Assembly (NCBI GenBank): GCA_034620365.1
Contig: JAQGEQ010000048.1
Location: forward strand, 558,001-622,000
DNA from: Pegea sp. RAD2-039
Lineage: Eukaryota > Chordata > Thaliacea > Salpida > Salpidae
Length of the DNA: 64,000 nt
Reading direction: 5' to 3'
The position numbers were made by a program, and so were the translations under genes. Below are positions 22,484 to 36,400 of this stretch, one piece after another. The notes below the pieces were generated by a model. That model was given only the letters and a program-made list of their open reading frames with translations, was not told where the DNA came from and searched no databases. Within the stretch, counting starts at the first letter, position 1, and the number at the start of each line of letters is the position of its first letter.

Positions 22484-25400
22484 ATGACTGAAATATTGTG
22501 CAAATGGTTAAATGATGATTTAGGGTTGTCAAAAAAATTTGGTCAGTATAATCGATACTTACTTTCTAAAATTTGTTTATACCTTCAAAAAACTGACCGT
22601 TATTTTCAGAAACTACGTTTTTGAAGTTATTTAATTAAATATATTTTGATTATTGTGTTGGTAAATTTTTTCAAACTGTTTTAATGTTATAATTGATCAT
22701 AAACATATTTCTAATAAATTAAAGCATTCTAACTAAACACAATTACAGACAAAAATAATTTTGTTCACGATTTTGCTTCTGGCTACTATTTGGGAGAAGT
22801 TTTTAACAAATATAACTTACAAAATGACTTCAAATCATTTTCACTATCAAATGCAGCTGGTGCCAAACTTAATAATTTCACTAGACTTGAACCTACTTTG
22901 GCATTACTCCAGGTGAATCACATTAGTTTTTGATAACAAAGATGTTTTGCTACCCCTTTGAACTCCTTTTGATAAAAATATAAGCAATTAAAAATATTTG
23001 TTAAATTTCTGTTTTAGATACCATTTGATAGTAATACAGCATATAGTATCATGATGAAAGAAAGAGGTATTGTTACCAGACTCTTGTACCAGGTAAATAG
23101 TTTCAATACGAAAGATAAAATAAATCTTTATTTGTGGCAAATAATTACATGAATTGATAAATAAAAGTTTTCAGTTATTAGAAGCTCTTATCTTAACTGT
23201 AATGATTTATTAAATTTTACTTCTAAAAATTATTTGTTAAATAACATTTAAAAAGTAAGATTTAGTTTTTGTAATATTTTTCAGATCTATGTTACACTTC
23301 AACGTTTAAATAAAAACAAGCTAACAGGAACTGCAATAGAAACCATGAAAGCTTCTGGACCAACCAATCTTAATCATGTGCAAAGCGGCTTATACAAAGA
23401 GGTTTTATTAATAAATTTTAAAGCTCATATTAGGGACTAGTTTATTAGAAACTAAATGATAATTATTTTTTACATAGAGACTGAAAACTTTAGTTCCAAG
23501 ACAAGTTGATATAAACCTGCAAAATGTATCAGAAAAATTTCGAGTTAGAAAAGATGAAATGGAAAGAAAAATCCTTGAAGAAAAGTAAATTATTCTTGAA
23601 TCGATTAAATAATTTTTTCTAATAAATCAAAATTGATTTTTGAATTTAGATAAGAATTGAAAATGTTTTTTTTTAAATCAATCGACTAAATAAACACATT
23701 TTTAAATTTTATAATTTTAGATATATTGCTGCTGAACAACAAAGAAAGGCGATTGAAGAAAAGCGTAAAGAAGCAGAAGTGATTAATAAAGAAATTGAAT
23801 TACAACGAAGCAGATTTCTGGCAAAATTTGATGCAAATAAAGTTCAAATTACTAAAACTTCTCCTTCAAAAGAAAATAAAGTTTGTTGATGTATTATTTC
23901 ATCAGATTCTATCTTATGAAAAAGATCTTTAGACAGCTCAACGTAGAAAAGATTTAAAGAAAAAAGCTGAAGCTGAAGAGATGGAAAGTGAAATTAGAAA
24001 CTTTGAGAAGAAAATAAAGACTCAACTGACTGCTTCTGTAAAAACGGAATCACTTTGGTAGATTAATTGATTATTTTTATCTAAATAATTATTTTATATG
24101 TATATAAAAAAAGCAAAAGAAGTTTTAAAAATGAGGATAGTTTATTACCAAAAAAAGTGATTATAAATTATTCAATTAAATATTTTTAATTACTCAGTGA
24201 ACAAGAAGAAGCTACAAATGTTAGAATTAGACAGAAAAGTAGCGATGAATTTATTAAAAAGATTAAAACTCGTGTAGAAGAAGATACTATTGCAAGAGAT
24301 GCACGATCAAAAAGAAGGAGAAAAGTTCTTATGGATCAAATGAAAGCTCATTATCATCAACAAGTAATTTTTAATCAATATTTAATTTATTTCCAACTCC
24401 ATCATTTTTTCTTGTTTATAGGAAGTACAACGACAAGAACAAATTGTACAACGGCTGTTGAAACAATCACAACAAGAACGAAGAATAACAGTTCAATTGA
24501 TGCAGGTAAATCCTATTCAAAGATTCATGATGAAATAAATAATTAGATTAATTGCTAGACAAGAAGAGAAAAAGAAATACTTCAAAAGAACAGAATTTTT
24601 CAAGAAAAACAGTTTGAAGAAAGAAGATTGAAAGATTACCAAGATGCTCTTGACAAAGAAGCTGTGAGATCAGTTCTAATGTTTTGTTTCTATTTGTTTC
24701 AATTTGTTTATTTTAGGAATTGGTTAAATTGATGAAGATTGAATACTCAGAAGAAATTGACCGTGAATTTGAACTTCATAAGATTTTAATGGAAGGTAAA
24801 AGAAGAGAGAAATATGAAAAGAATTTTGCCGAATGTAAACTACTAACTGAAAACTTGCTGAATTTTGCAATGAAAATTGCTGAATACAGGCTAATCACCG
24901 AAAAGTAAGTTCTTCAATTCTATCATTTTAAGTATATTTTATGATCATGCTGAATCATTAGAAATGTTCCTGATAAACTCATACGAGAATGGAAAAGATT
25001 AATGATTGAGAATAAGTCTCTGTACAAAGTGTCATCAGATACTACTGACACCGACAATGATGAATTCGAAGAAGAAATTAATTCAATTTTAGACAAACAA
25101 GATTTTGAAGAATATCATGTAAGTTCAGAAAGTTGATTTAAACTTCTGATGATTCAAACATCTCTTCAGCACACTATTGGTGAATGGAACATAGATGATG
25201 AAGTTTCACAACAACTTTCAAACAATAATATTTTTGGTCATCTTCTTTATAGACTCTTTAAAATCTACCAACCGCCTAAAGTAAGTGCTTATTCCTTTTT
25301 AAATTTCAATTAACTGAATAAATTAGAAGTAAAACTGATTGATTTTCAATTATAGATACCAAACCTGTTGCCTGAATTACCCAAGTTCCCAGTCAAAGCT

Positions 25401-28400
25401 GCAATCTTGGGGAATAAATTTTCTGGAAAATCGACTGTGGTAAGAAGATTGACATCTGAGCACCGGATCGTTTCAATTTGTGCCGAAGAACTCTTACAAG
25501 AAGCATTACAAGAAGCAGAAGATTTAGATGAGATGAAATCTGATGATTGCTTGCAAGAAAATCAACAAGTTGAAGATATTGAGACATTAGAAGAAGAACA
25601 TGAAGAAGATGAACAAGAAAACGGTTTGAATTCTTTAAAATGTAAATTATCAAACTTCTAAGTTAAACTTTTTTCAAATTTCGCAGAAAAAACTAAAAAA
25701 GAAACCAAAGATACTTCAAAACTTATTTCAACTAAAGCTCGTTTAGGATGTATCGCTTTAGTGAGTCATCTTTTAAATGAGATACTTACAACTGATCTTT
25801 ATAAAAAATCTTAGGAACATTTGAAATCTGGAAGAGCTGTTCCTGATGAAGTTTTAGTTGCTTTAGTTGTAGAAAGAATCAAACAGCTCTCAGATGATTA
25901 TGGGTACATCTTGGATGGTTTTCCAGCAACCTCTAATCAAGCTGCTATTCTTGAACTTGCATTAAGCGGGAGAGAGTTTTCTCCTGCAGATGGTAGTGTC
26001 ATCAATCGAGTAGTTGTCAAGTAATTAAATAGATAGTCGAAAAAATATCACTTAAAATACTCTAAAATTATTTTTACAGAAAGTCTGCTCTAGTTAAAGA
26101 TCCTAAACCAGCACCAACCCAACAATCAGCTGGTCCTGCTCTTCATGTGGTTATTATTCTAGATGTCGACGATGAGTTAGTGATTAAAAGGGCACTGGGG
26201 CGTTGGGGTGAGTCAGTAAATGACTTGTGCTTGTTTGTAACTCATTTATGATGTCAACAGTTTCAAAGAATAATCATGAAGAATACCACACCGAGTTCAA
26301 TCCACCTCCATTTGGAAGTTTAACAGGAATAGCAGCAGATCAAGTTGAAACTCTTGAAGATGTAGGATTCGATAAAGAACAAATTCAAAATAGAATCATC
26401 AGTAAATTAGCTTGACATCGAAGTAAGCTTCAATTTAAATCTGAAATTTTCATTTGAAAGGTTACCATGACAACATCAAGCGGTTGGAGAGCTTTTATCG
26501 ATCTGCATCAATTGTTTGTCACGTGAACGGGAACTCGGAGTCGGAAGCAGTCTTTAAAGATGCTGAGTTGTCGCTGTTTGAAATGTTGGAGATGGTACCA
26601 ATGTCCTGAGGATGAACTAGATGAAGATTTTGTCGGTTTCTGTAATTTCAGATCCAGCAAATGAATCAACACAACAATGTGATTAGCTTGGTAGAATCGA
26701 AGGAAGCAGAAGCCACGAATCTTCCCGTTTCTACACCTTCTCCTGCTCCTCCGGTTGAAGTTGAAGTGGTTGAGAAAGTTGAGAAGTTGGTTGAGAGCTT
26801 CATCTCAACAGATCTTTCATCTAATCTTTGCAGAAAGTCTCCAAAATCTTCTGGTAGAGGGAGGCAAAAATCTGCAAAGAATAAGAAGCGAGAAAAGAAT
26901 TCAAATTCAAGAAGTAGCTCCGGCAAGAGTAAAAGGTGATCTTCATCCATTAGACATCAGTATAACTCTCAAAAATCTTTCTTATAGTAGACCCAGTTCT
27001 TCACCAGAAAAATACGAAACTGCTACTGAAGCAGTTGCTCCTCCAAAATCTCAACCAGGAGATCCAAACTGGTCCTACATCGAAGACCCAATAGACTTGA
27101 CTCTTGTCAACATGCTTGTCCCATTTTGGGATCGAACTGAAAATCTTTATGTGGCTACTTTGCAACATATCTTCCGAAAGACTCGCAAAGAACGAGAAGA
27201 GATATTAAAGTAATTTTTTGGAAGATAAATAAATGTTTCAGAGATTAAAGAGGATTTTATTTTTAGATATTTTTACAAGATTCAAATGAACTTCAAAGAT
27301 TTTCTTCAAAGATCAGATCAGAAGCAGCCGTTTGTTCATTCTTGGCAGATGGATTACAATAGTTTTGATGAAGACCTTCGGGAAGATGAAGAAGCTAAAA
27401 ATGAGATGCATCAAAGAGTGGAGGTTTGAATCTCATCTCTTTGTTTGATTGATTTGTTCAATTCGTTGATTAGGATTTGTGTGAACGACTGTGGGACATT
27501 TGTGATTCAAAAAAAGAAGAAAATGAAAATGAAAGAAATCAATTGATGACTTCTGGTTGGCTAGAAGATCATCTTTGTATCTTGACTAATCTCTACATCA
27601 TGATGATGCAGGTTTGTGTCATTTCTTGCTAAATCAACTTGAGATCTTCTTCTTCTATAACCAGAGTGAATTGGATCGCTTCCAAGACACAATAAACGTG
27701 ATGCGAGACTACTACACTGGAATTGCAGGAAAAGTCTTGTCAGAGGTTAACTCTGCAAGCAACTTCCTGCGACTTCCTATCTACGATCTGAGCACTGAAT
27801 CAAGTAAAGAAGGAAATAACTCTCAACAAGTTGGAAAGTATTTGAGATTTTTGTAATGGAAAGAATCAGTAACAAAAGTTTGTTTTCAGTGATGCTACAA
27901 CAACATCATCTACCAGTGAAGTGAACAAGCCATCTGGTAATTAGTTATTCAATTAGTAAAGATCGTTTTTGAAACATTCCTTGATGGCTTAGATCTTGGA
28001 AATGCTGCTGGAGTCGTCGATAGCCGTACAAAGATTCCTTTAATACCAAGAGGAAATTCGATTAGTTCACAAGCCCTGGAGCAAGAAACCTCAAAGAACA
28101 GAAAAGCGAAAACAGCAGCTGCAACATCTGGAACTGGAAATGCGTTGGACTACAGTTCATCTATGACGAAACAAGCGCGCGATGCTGAAGATAAGATGCT
28201 GGTTGAAGTCAGTCTGTTTGCTTGTAATGCTGTTGGAAACATGGTGACATCATATATAGCTGAAAAAGAAGTTGAAGATAATGAAGAAGAAAAGCGAAAA
28301 AGAGAAGAGAGTGAAGGACCTCAAGTTCAAGCGAAAAAAGGTCCTCTTCTATCTTGATGATCTTTTAAAACAAGATTTTATTAATTCAGGAAAGAAAAAT

Positions 28401-30862
28401 GATAAAAATAGCGCAAAGGGTAAAAAGGGGAATGATAAAAAAAGTCCGAAAAGAAACAAAAGTGGAAAGAGTAAAAAAGGAGCCTCATCAGCTTCTGATG
28501 ATCAATTTCTTGCAAATAGTCCTCCTGTGTTTGATCCAGTCGCTGAACTTCGTAAAAAGAAGATTGATCAGATGAAAGATGAATATATAATCGGTCTTCG
28601 TTTAGAAGAAAATAGAATCAAATTTCGACTAGACTTGATCAGGTTTCAACTTCTAAATCTTCAATTACTCTTCTACTTGAAGCAAAATAGTTTAAAGACT
28701 TTTGATGATTTTTAGAGACAAAGGCCGGGCAATGCTCAAATATTTGAACGAACAAGTTTCAAAAACTTTTGAGCATATGGACCAATGGATTGGACAACAA
28801 TATAAGCAAGAGATGTCTGCTATACATCTCTTGAGTGACGTTGCAAGACAATATATTGAAAAAAATGAGCCAATCACAGAAGAACTCCGTTTAGAGCAAA
28901 ACGTTTGTTTTCAGTTTAATTTTTTTTGTATTTTTTAGTTTCTAACTTTTGAATAAAAATTTTTCTTCACAGCGGAACTGTTTATTCAATACACAAGTGA
29001 AGTTGGTTGCCTCACCACCTCCACCTCCTTCGTCTGTACCAGAAGAAGATATTTGTCCAGATATCTTTACAATCTCTCAGCTTTATTTCTTGTTAGATTA
29101 CTTTTATGGTAAAAACTTTTAATTTCAGATTAATTGTCATTTTAATGAATATTTAAAAAAATGTTAAAAAGTTTTTTAGATGTCAGTAAAAGTGATTTTT
29201 TTTACAATCTTTTAGAAATTAATCCTGATGGTCTGATGGCTGCAAAAGAGTTTCAGAATATAATCTCAACTTCAACCTCTTTATCTTATGAAGGAAACCT
29301 CTTTCCTAGTATATGGGACAGTTTAAGTTATTCACAAGTAAATCTATTCTACTTCAACTTTATAATTCAATAATTATTTTTTAAACTACAGATGAAAAAC
29401 CTTTTGAAAATACTTGAAGTTGACCCAAATACAACTGTGGACTGGAGAAAATTTCTTTTTATTGCATCTGACCCTCCTAAGCCATCGATTGAAGAACTTC
29501 TAGACATTCGAGACGATTACATCAGAGCTGATATCGCTGGTAACGGATGGGTTCTTGAAGATCAATATTCAAAGGTTTGGTGTCCTTCAAAACAAAGTGA
29601 TTGTCTCAATATTTCATTGATATACTCAGATTCGATTATGGCCTTTCGTAAAAAGCCTCAACAAAAATGATAACTTTGCCACCAAACCAAGCTTGTTCAA
29701 TAGAGAAGAAAACCTCCGGAAATTTTACTTTCAGTTATTTGCTGATCATGAACAAGTGATTATGATACAGACAACCTAATAGCTTTTAACTTGTACTTTT
29801 TATAGAGCCCACCACGCGTCAACTATATCAACATGTTGATGTATTTTGCGATGAATACTGATTCTGTTATTGGCTTTTTTAAGTAAATTTCCTTCACAGT
29901 TGTTGGTTTTTTATTAAACTTTTTATATAATTTTCATAGCGCGTTATCAGTTGCATCAGGAAAGCCAATGCCGAATGTAAGTACAATAAAAACTCCTCTA
30001 AAAGAAGGGGTGTTGGAAGGGACTAGCTGCATCCCACAGGTTATTATTTCTTTTATAGAACTTCTTTTTTGTAAAACATTTTCTATTTTTGTAATTGATC
30101 GATCAGAACACAGAAATGACTCCTTCAGAAGAAGAGTTGGTGAAGGTGTCTCAAAATTATTCAGCTGATAAAATAGGAGTTGATACGATTCCTCCAACCT
30201 TGGTTCTTCCTTACTCTTGGTGGTTGACTCTTCATTACAACAGCACACAGCTTAGTGGTCAACATCGGTTTTCGAAATCCTTTCAATCAATTGACCCATA
30301 TTCGATGGTTAGAAAATCAGCTTTTGTAGAGAAAGGGAGTTTTTTATTTGAAAATTTGACTATTTTAGAACAAAATTTTGGAGATATACGCAGAATTAAA
30401 CAGTTTGAATGGAGAAGCTCTCCCTATACAAGTTTTGATGAAAAATCTTGTGTTGCAAGATGTAGTTCTGGAAAATAAACGATTCCAAATCATAGTGAGA
30501 TAATTTGTTTTATTCTAATTTTTATTTAAGATTATAAGAGAGTTGGTATCAACAACTTTTGTGTTTGGCTCCAATATTGTTGCTCAATTTGTCATGACGC
30601 TACTTTTGAAGTAGCTTTTTTATAAAAAAGTTCTATTATTTCAAAAATTTGAATATTATTATGCTTTTTTGTTGATTTAATACTTAATAAAAATCAGTAT
30701 TTTATTGCTTACTTTATCATGAATTTATTACTTAACGAATTAGTGTTAGATATCTAATTACTAAATTGTTGAACTTTTTAGGATTTGAAATCAGTTTTGA
30801 ATCTACCAACAGCTGAAGACAACGGCGAAAAAGATGATACCTTCTACCCATTTAAAACATAA
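22484..30862 (+). CDS. SPEF2: Sperm flagellar protein 2 (SPEF2)
   Basis: Axonemal protein of the central-pair C1b projection, needed for sperm flagella and motile cilia. I trace 37 exons, first 22484-22541 and last 30782-30862, totalling 5,565 nt or about 1,854 residues (human about 1,822). The N-terminal CH domain reads MTEILCKWLNDDLG..., SGYYLGEVFNKY, AKLNNFTRLEPTL. Then come a coiled coil (KTLVPRQVDIN..., RRRKVLMDQMKAH, QNRIFQEKQFEERRLKDYQD-like block) and an adenylate-kinase-like domain with P-loop GNKFSGKST at about residue 558, DGFPAT at about 687 and LID motif YHTEFNPP at about 773. The Pro/Lys-rich linker, PNWSYIEDP, ELDRFQDTINVMRDYY, VDWRKFLF, and the FYFQLFADHE and IYAELN blocks follow in human order. 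Two joins are uncertain. Exon 34 is given as 29940-30039, but a stronger donor (gtaagt) after 29976 is also in phase. The exon 35 donor at 30307 was chosen to reach the IYAEL frame. Confidence 0.95.
25356..26594 (+). other. SPEF2: Adenylate-kinase-like domain of SPEF2 with near-canonical motifs
   Basis: Exons 25356-25623, 25687-25760, 25815-26020, 26080-26207, 26261-26401 and 26461-26594 encode the nucleotide-binding domain. Visible motifs are Walker A (G-N-K-F-S-G-K-S-T), a GRAVPDEVL segment, DGFPAT (adenylate kinases have DGFPRT), a lid Arg pair in ALGRW, YHTEFNPP (closely matching the AK2 lid), and a closing IKRLESFY helix. Between Walker A and the DGF motif lies a Glu-rich insert. Whether it binds or turns over nucleotide cannot be told from sequence. 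Confidence 0.75.
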
Positions 30863-33409
30863 TTTGTTTAATGTATTTAGATATTAGCTATTTGTAAAAT
30901 GTTATTGTTTCTCTTATCGTTTCTATTGAAACTATTTCACTGTGTGAGCTTTAATCTTAGAAGGAAAACCTTTTTCCATAGAAAATATTGAACAAATAGT
31001 TTTGTACTTTTATAAGGTAAGCTGTTGAATGTAATTTCTTTGTACAGTTTATGTATCTGCCGAATAAACTAAGCATTCGTGTACGTGATATGATTTTAAT
31101 GAGAATGCTTTTTAGTCTTATACTAACAGTGATTGATGTTTAAATTAGAAAATGTTCCGCAGACTTTTTACAAACACCCAAAATATTTCATCTAATCTAA
31201 TAAATTATGTTTTGCGGCTTGTAATTTAGGTTTGACATATCTTAAAATCAAATTGTTGATAAATTTTATAAAACAAGCAAATCAGCATTTTCATCTATAA
31301 AATTCAAAACTGCCAAAGTCTGAAAACCATAAAGAAACCAAAGAAAGCTTTTGTTGAAATTATTTTACAGTTTAAAAATATATTTTCTTAAACTAAATTA
31401 TTTCTATAATATTATATATAGAGATTATAATATTATTTTTGATATTAAAAAAAACGATATAAAGATAAAACGTAATCAAGTGAAATAATCAACAACTCAT
31501 TAAATTATTAAATAACTTTTAAAGCTAAACAAATAAATACTTTTTTTAATCAATTCCTTGATACCAAATGACAAATCTAAATGATGATTAAAGTTAATTA
31601 TTACATTTAACACTTTTACTTACTTCTTTATACATTATAATTGTATATGTATTAAAATACAATATAAATATATTTATTCATGAAATCTAAAGTTCATTTT
31701 CGAAATATTTTGCAGAATAGTCTTTAGCTGGTTTTAATTTCAGCTCAATCATTTTCGTCTAATAAATATCAGAATATTGTTTTTAAAATTATTTGATTAT
31801 TGTATTTATAAAACTTTTAAAACTAATTTACAATTTATAAAACAAATTAAATATAACTTTTCAATATCTTTGATTTCTTAATTATTCTAATAATAATGTC
31901 AATAATAATCAAAATAAGCTTGAAGGGAAAATTTTTTAAGCTTTCTCAAGTTCTAGATGCAAAGTTTACCAAAATTTAATTTCTGTAATGATAATACTTT
32001 TAAAAAGAGTTTTATTAAATTGCAAAATGTAACTAGCAACAACAATATACGCTACGATACAGTCAGCTACAAAATGAATTAGGTATATAAAGTAGTAAGG
32101 AATGAAACATTAACGTAAGCGACAAAATATTCTACTGTTACCAAATTCAATTATACCACGCTTTCTTTTCTAAACATCTAGAACTTTGAAAATGCTTAGT
32201 TTGCTATCAAAAGTTTATTATCACTGATAAGATTAATAATGATTTTTTAAAAGTTGTAAATCCGGCAAAATTTTCTTTTTTTTCTTTTTCTTTTAATTTT
32301 GTATTTCTATATTTTCCTTGGTAAAAAATTGAATTAAATGTTAGTTTTCCTAGTTTATAAGATCTTCATTGCCAACAAGATGCAACATTTAAGATCATCA
32401 TAACATTTTAAAATTTTGTGGCTAAAAAATTGCAAACATTAATTAATGGACCAAAATTTTAAATTACAAATATTAAAAATATTTTATGAAATCACTTACT
32501 AATAAAAAAATATTTAATTAAAACTTTAGTGTTAATTTTTTACAGTCAATTGTATCGTTTTTTTTGTAGAAAAATTTTTTAATATTCTTAAATAACCTTT
32601 TTTTATCAAAATTAATTAAATAATTGATTTAATTTATAATTTGCAATTTCTTTAGCTTCCTCATAGTTGTATTTGATTTTTAAGAAACAATCGGGTATTT
32701 GTTCTGAAACTTTCTGAATAAATCAAACATTTGCAGTAAATCAAACTTACAAACGTATTGCAGCACATTTGTGAAAAATTCTAAACCAGTTTTAAGTAGA
32801 TTGGTAATTGCAGCTAGAACAGTTTAAAATAAATCATAAAGTTTTAAAGTCCTTTTTACTTTTTGTTAATTTTTACTAAATTACTTTTTCTTTCAATTTT
32901 TGTGACTTAATTTATACAAAGTTTAATGATTACATCATTTTTGCATGGCGCAATTTTCAAAGAAAACTTTAAAAGGAATCTATTATAGTATAACTTCTCT
33001 AAAATAATTTAAAAATAAAATCTTAACCTTATAATTACTTTAAAAAAATTGATGCTTTTAATCATGTTAGTTTGAAGTTTACTAGATTTTGAGACTTTTA
33101 AATTGAAAACTTGAAAAAAGACTGGTACACCTTGTTATTTAAAATGTTTTATACATTTCAAGCATACGTGACTTTCCTAAACTTTGTCAGGCTACTCGTT
33201 CACAATCCAAAGCCAATGTTACATATTTATGGCTTGTTGAGTAATTTTCTTTGGTAATTTTGATTTTTTAATCTCTTCTTGATGTGGCTTTACTTAAATT
33301 AAATTTTATTTTACTGGCTTATAAGTTTTCTATTCACATCACCATTAAATTCTTTAAACTGTTTATTATTACTATAGTAGGAATATTTTCATATTTAAAT
33401 ACAAATAAC
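30863..33409. other. Intergenic region 3' of SPEF2 and 3' of the LU/sushi gene
   Basis: Convergent spacer of about 2.5 kb, very AT-rich. A canonical AATAAA at 31063-31068 may serve SPEF2. No exon, RNA gene or mobile element was recognised. Confidence 0.6.
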
Positions 33410-36400
33410 TTAAATACAGCGAGAATGTGAAGTCCAATCAGCTGTTTGTGAAAGTTTATCAAACTTGCAAATGCTGATACTTTTTTTGATATCTTCTATT
33501 TCATATCCTTCCTCACAAGTAATTTGACAAAATGAGTTTACCATTCTATCTCTAGTGCACGAAACTTTTTGGCCTTCAAGCTTTTCGAATGGAGCACACA
33601 ATGCTGTCAACAAACATGAAAAGAGTCGAAGGTAAAACAAAAAAAACTTTTTACGAATAATTGTTTTCGTTCAGTTAGATTACAATAATATTTATTTTAA
33701 TTTATTTTATAAAAACTAATAACAGTAATTTATATGTACACTAATAACAGTGTACAACCAACTAACCAAAAGTAAATTAGTTTTCTATCGGGCAGACATC
33801 TACTTACGTAAGCACAAAGGAGGAGGTGATGACCAAGCAGATGCTCCTGATAGACTTTGAATACACATAACCACTCCTATTCCTTGTAAAGTGTAATCAT
33901 CATTGCACTTAAATGTACAAGTTGATCCAATTTCTTCCCCATTATTGCATTCCATTTCAGCGTTAATAATTTTTGGAATTTGTTGACATTTTGCTAAAAA
34001 CCAACACACAGAGATAGATACCAGAAACCCAAAATATTTGACCTCACCTTTGCATTTTGGAGGTGAAACCGACCAACTGAGAGACCCATGTTTATCAGTT
34101 TGGCATTTGCTTACAACAGGAGTATCTCCATCATTACAAGTGAAGACACAAATTGAACCGAGAAAATATGATTCAGTACAAAGTTGGTGTTTCATATTAA
34201 GTACTAATGGACATCCTAAAACAAAGAAAGTAGATCATTTATTTGTTTACATAATAAAAAATAAACTAAAACTGATGAAAAATTTTGTGGTAGTTTACTT
34301 GTGTTAAAAATACTCCACAAAAATGTCTTAAAATTAAGATTCAGATGATTTTGTTCAGTATGTAGGAAAAAGTATGATTAAAATATCAATCATATCCAAA
34401 GCTGGTTTTGATTATTTGATAAAAAAATTGATTGAGGATTTTAAAAATCTAAAATGTTTCATAGCATGTTGAAAAAAAGGAAGACACAAAACATACTTTT
34501 CATGCATGTTGGTAGCTGAGGTAACCATTGTGGAACATGACTGGTACCAGATAAACACTGAACACTTGTGCTTCCAATCAATTCATGGTTTCCACTACAT
34601 GAAAACGAACAAGTTGAGCCAATAAAATTATCATTAGAGCAGAAAACATTTCTGTCATCGATTTCTTTAATAAGTTTGCATGTTGCTGAAATAAAAGCAT
34701 GCTAAAAAATGGTAACCATACAAACCAGCTTAATACTCACGCAAACATTGTGGAAATGCTGGTGTCCACATATTACCAAAAGCTGTATTTTGACAATAAA
34801 TAAATGTTGAACCTACCAGTTTGAATCCAGAATTGCATATAAATTGGCAAAATGAGTTTATCTTGTTTTCATTTGAACAAATAGTTTGACCATTCTCAAT
34901 TATTTTAGCAACATCACAAATTTGTACACATGCAGGTATTGTACTATTCCAATTAGCCTGCTTTTTACTTTTGACCTGACCGCAACTAATTGTTTTTGAA
35001 CCTTCCAGTTTGAATCCTTTATTACAAGAAAACGAACATACCGAGCCTCGTAATCTAGCCTTTGTGCAGTGAACTGAGCCATCTTCAAATGCATTTAAGT
35101 TTTTGCACATAGCTAAAAATTAAATTTCCTCATTAAAGTTCTCAAAAAGCAAAATATATTTTTAGAACTTGCTTACGAATACACTTTGGCTTTTTATTAT
35201 CCCATTTAAAGTTTCCTTCTATTGTTGAATAACAGGAAGATTGCTGGGGTCCCTTTAATTGAAAATCTGTTTGACATGAGAACTGGCAGCTAGAACCGAC
35301 GCGGAATCCATTATTACAACTAAAATTGAGACCTAAGCTTCTCGTAAGACTTTGACACTCAAAATATTCTATCAAAAAAGATAACTTTCTTAGATATAAG
35401 TTTCATTTTATGAAATATATCTTACTTTGACATCTAGGCTTTTTATTATCCCAATTAACACTTTCATCATCAAATTGGGTACATGTGGAAGTATTTTTGC
35501 CAATCAAATCATATTTTTCATCACAGCTGAAGGTACAAGTTGATCCTTGAAAATTTTTCTCGGAGCATTCTACCTGACCATTGCTAATTGATCTCATTTT
35601 GCGACATTTTTCTAAATTCAAATTAAACCAAAAATTATATTTATTAAACAGTTATTTGAGTGAAGATGACACCTTGACACACTGGAGGATCTTGACTCCA
35701 TTCTGCAAAGTCCTTTTTTCTTTCGCAGGTAATTTCATCAGCTCCAATTAAGTGGAATTTTTTTGGACATGAAATGTAGCAAGTAGAGTTGGAAAGATAT
35801 TTACTTGTGCAAGATATTTCTGCTTTTTTGACGTTCAAAGATCTACACTGGGGAATTTCTTTTTTGTGAAAGCAAGATTTTATTAAATTTATATCATGTA
35901 AAGTAACTTCGATTTGATATTTACTTTTGCAAGTTGGTTGTGGATTGCTCCAAATATGTTTTGCATCTTCTTGTAATTGACATGTAGTTTTTGGTTCTCC
36001 ATACATTTCAAAGTTTTCATTGCAAGAAAATTCGCATTTAGATCCAATAAAGAATGAGTTGGAACATTGAATATCGCCGTTAATGACTTTGTGTAGACTA
36101 TCACAGGCAGCTTCAAAATAAAAGCAGTTGGTCGATACATTGTAACTATTATTATATTTAAATGATTTAACTAAGTGAGATTATATCAAAACTTTTATCC
36201 AAAAAACCTAACACTATTTTCCATAACTTATAACAAACAATTTAATCACTCAAAACACTTTTAATTATATTAAAATTGATTGCTAAAAAATATGATGATT
36301 TTAAGAAATTTTAAGAAATTTATCTTTTTTAAGTTTTACTGGTTCTTAAGAATATTTTAAAAGATAGAATTAGAAACAACCTTTGCAGATAGGCATCGAA

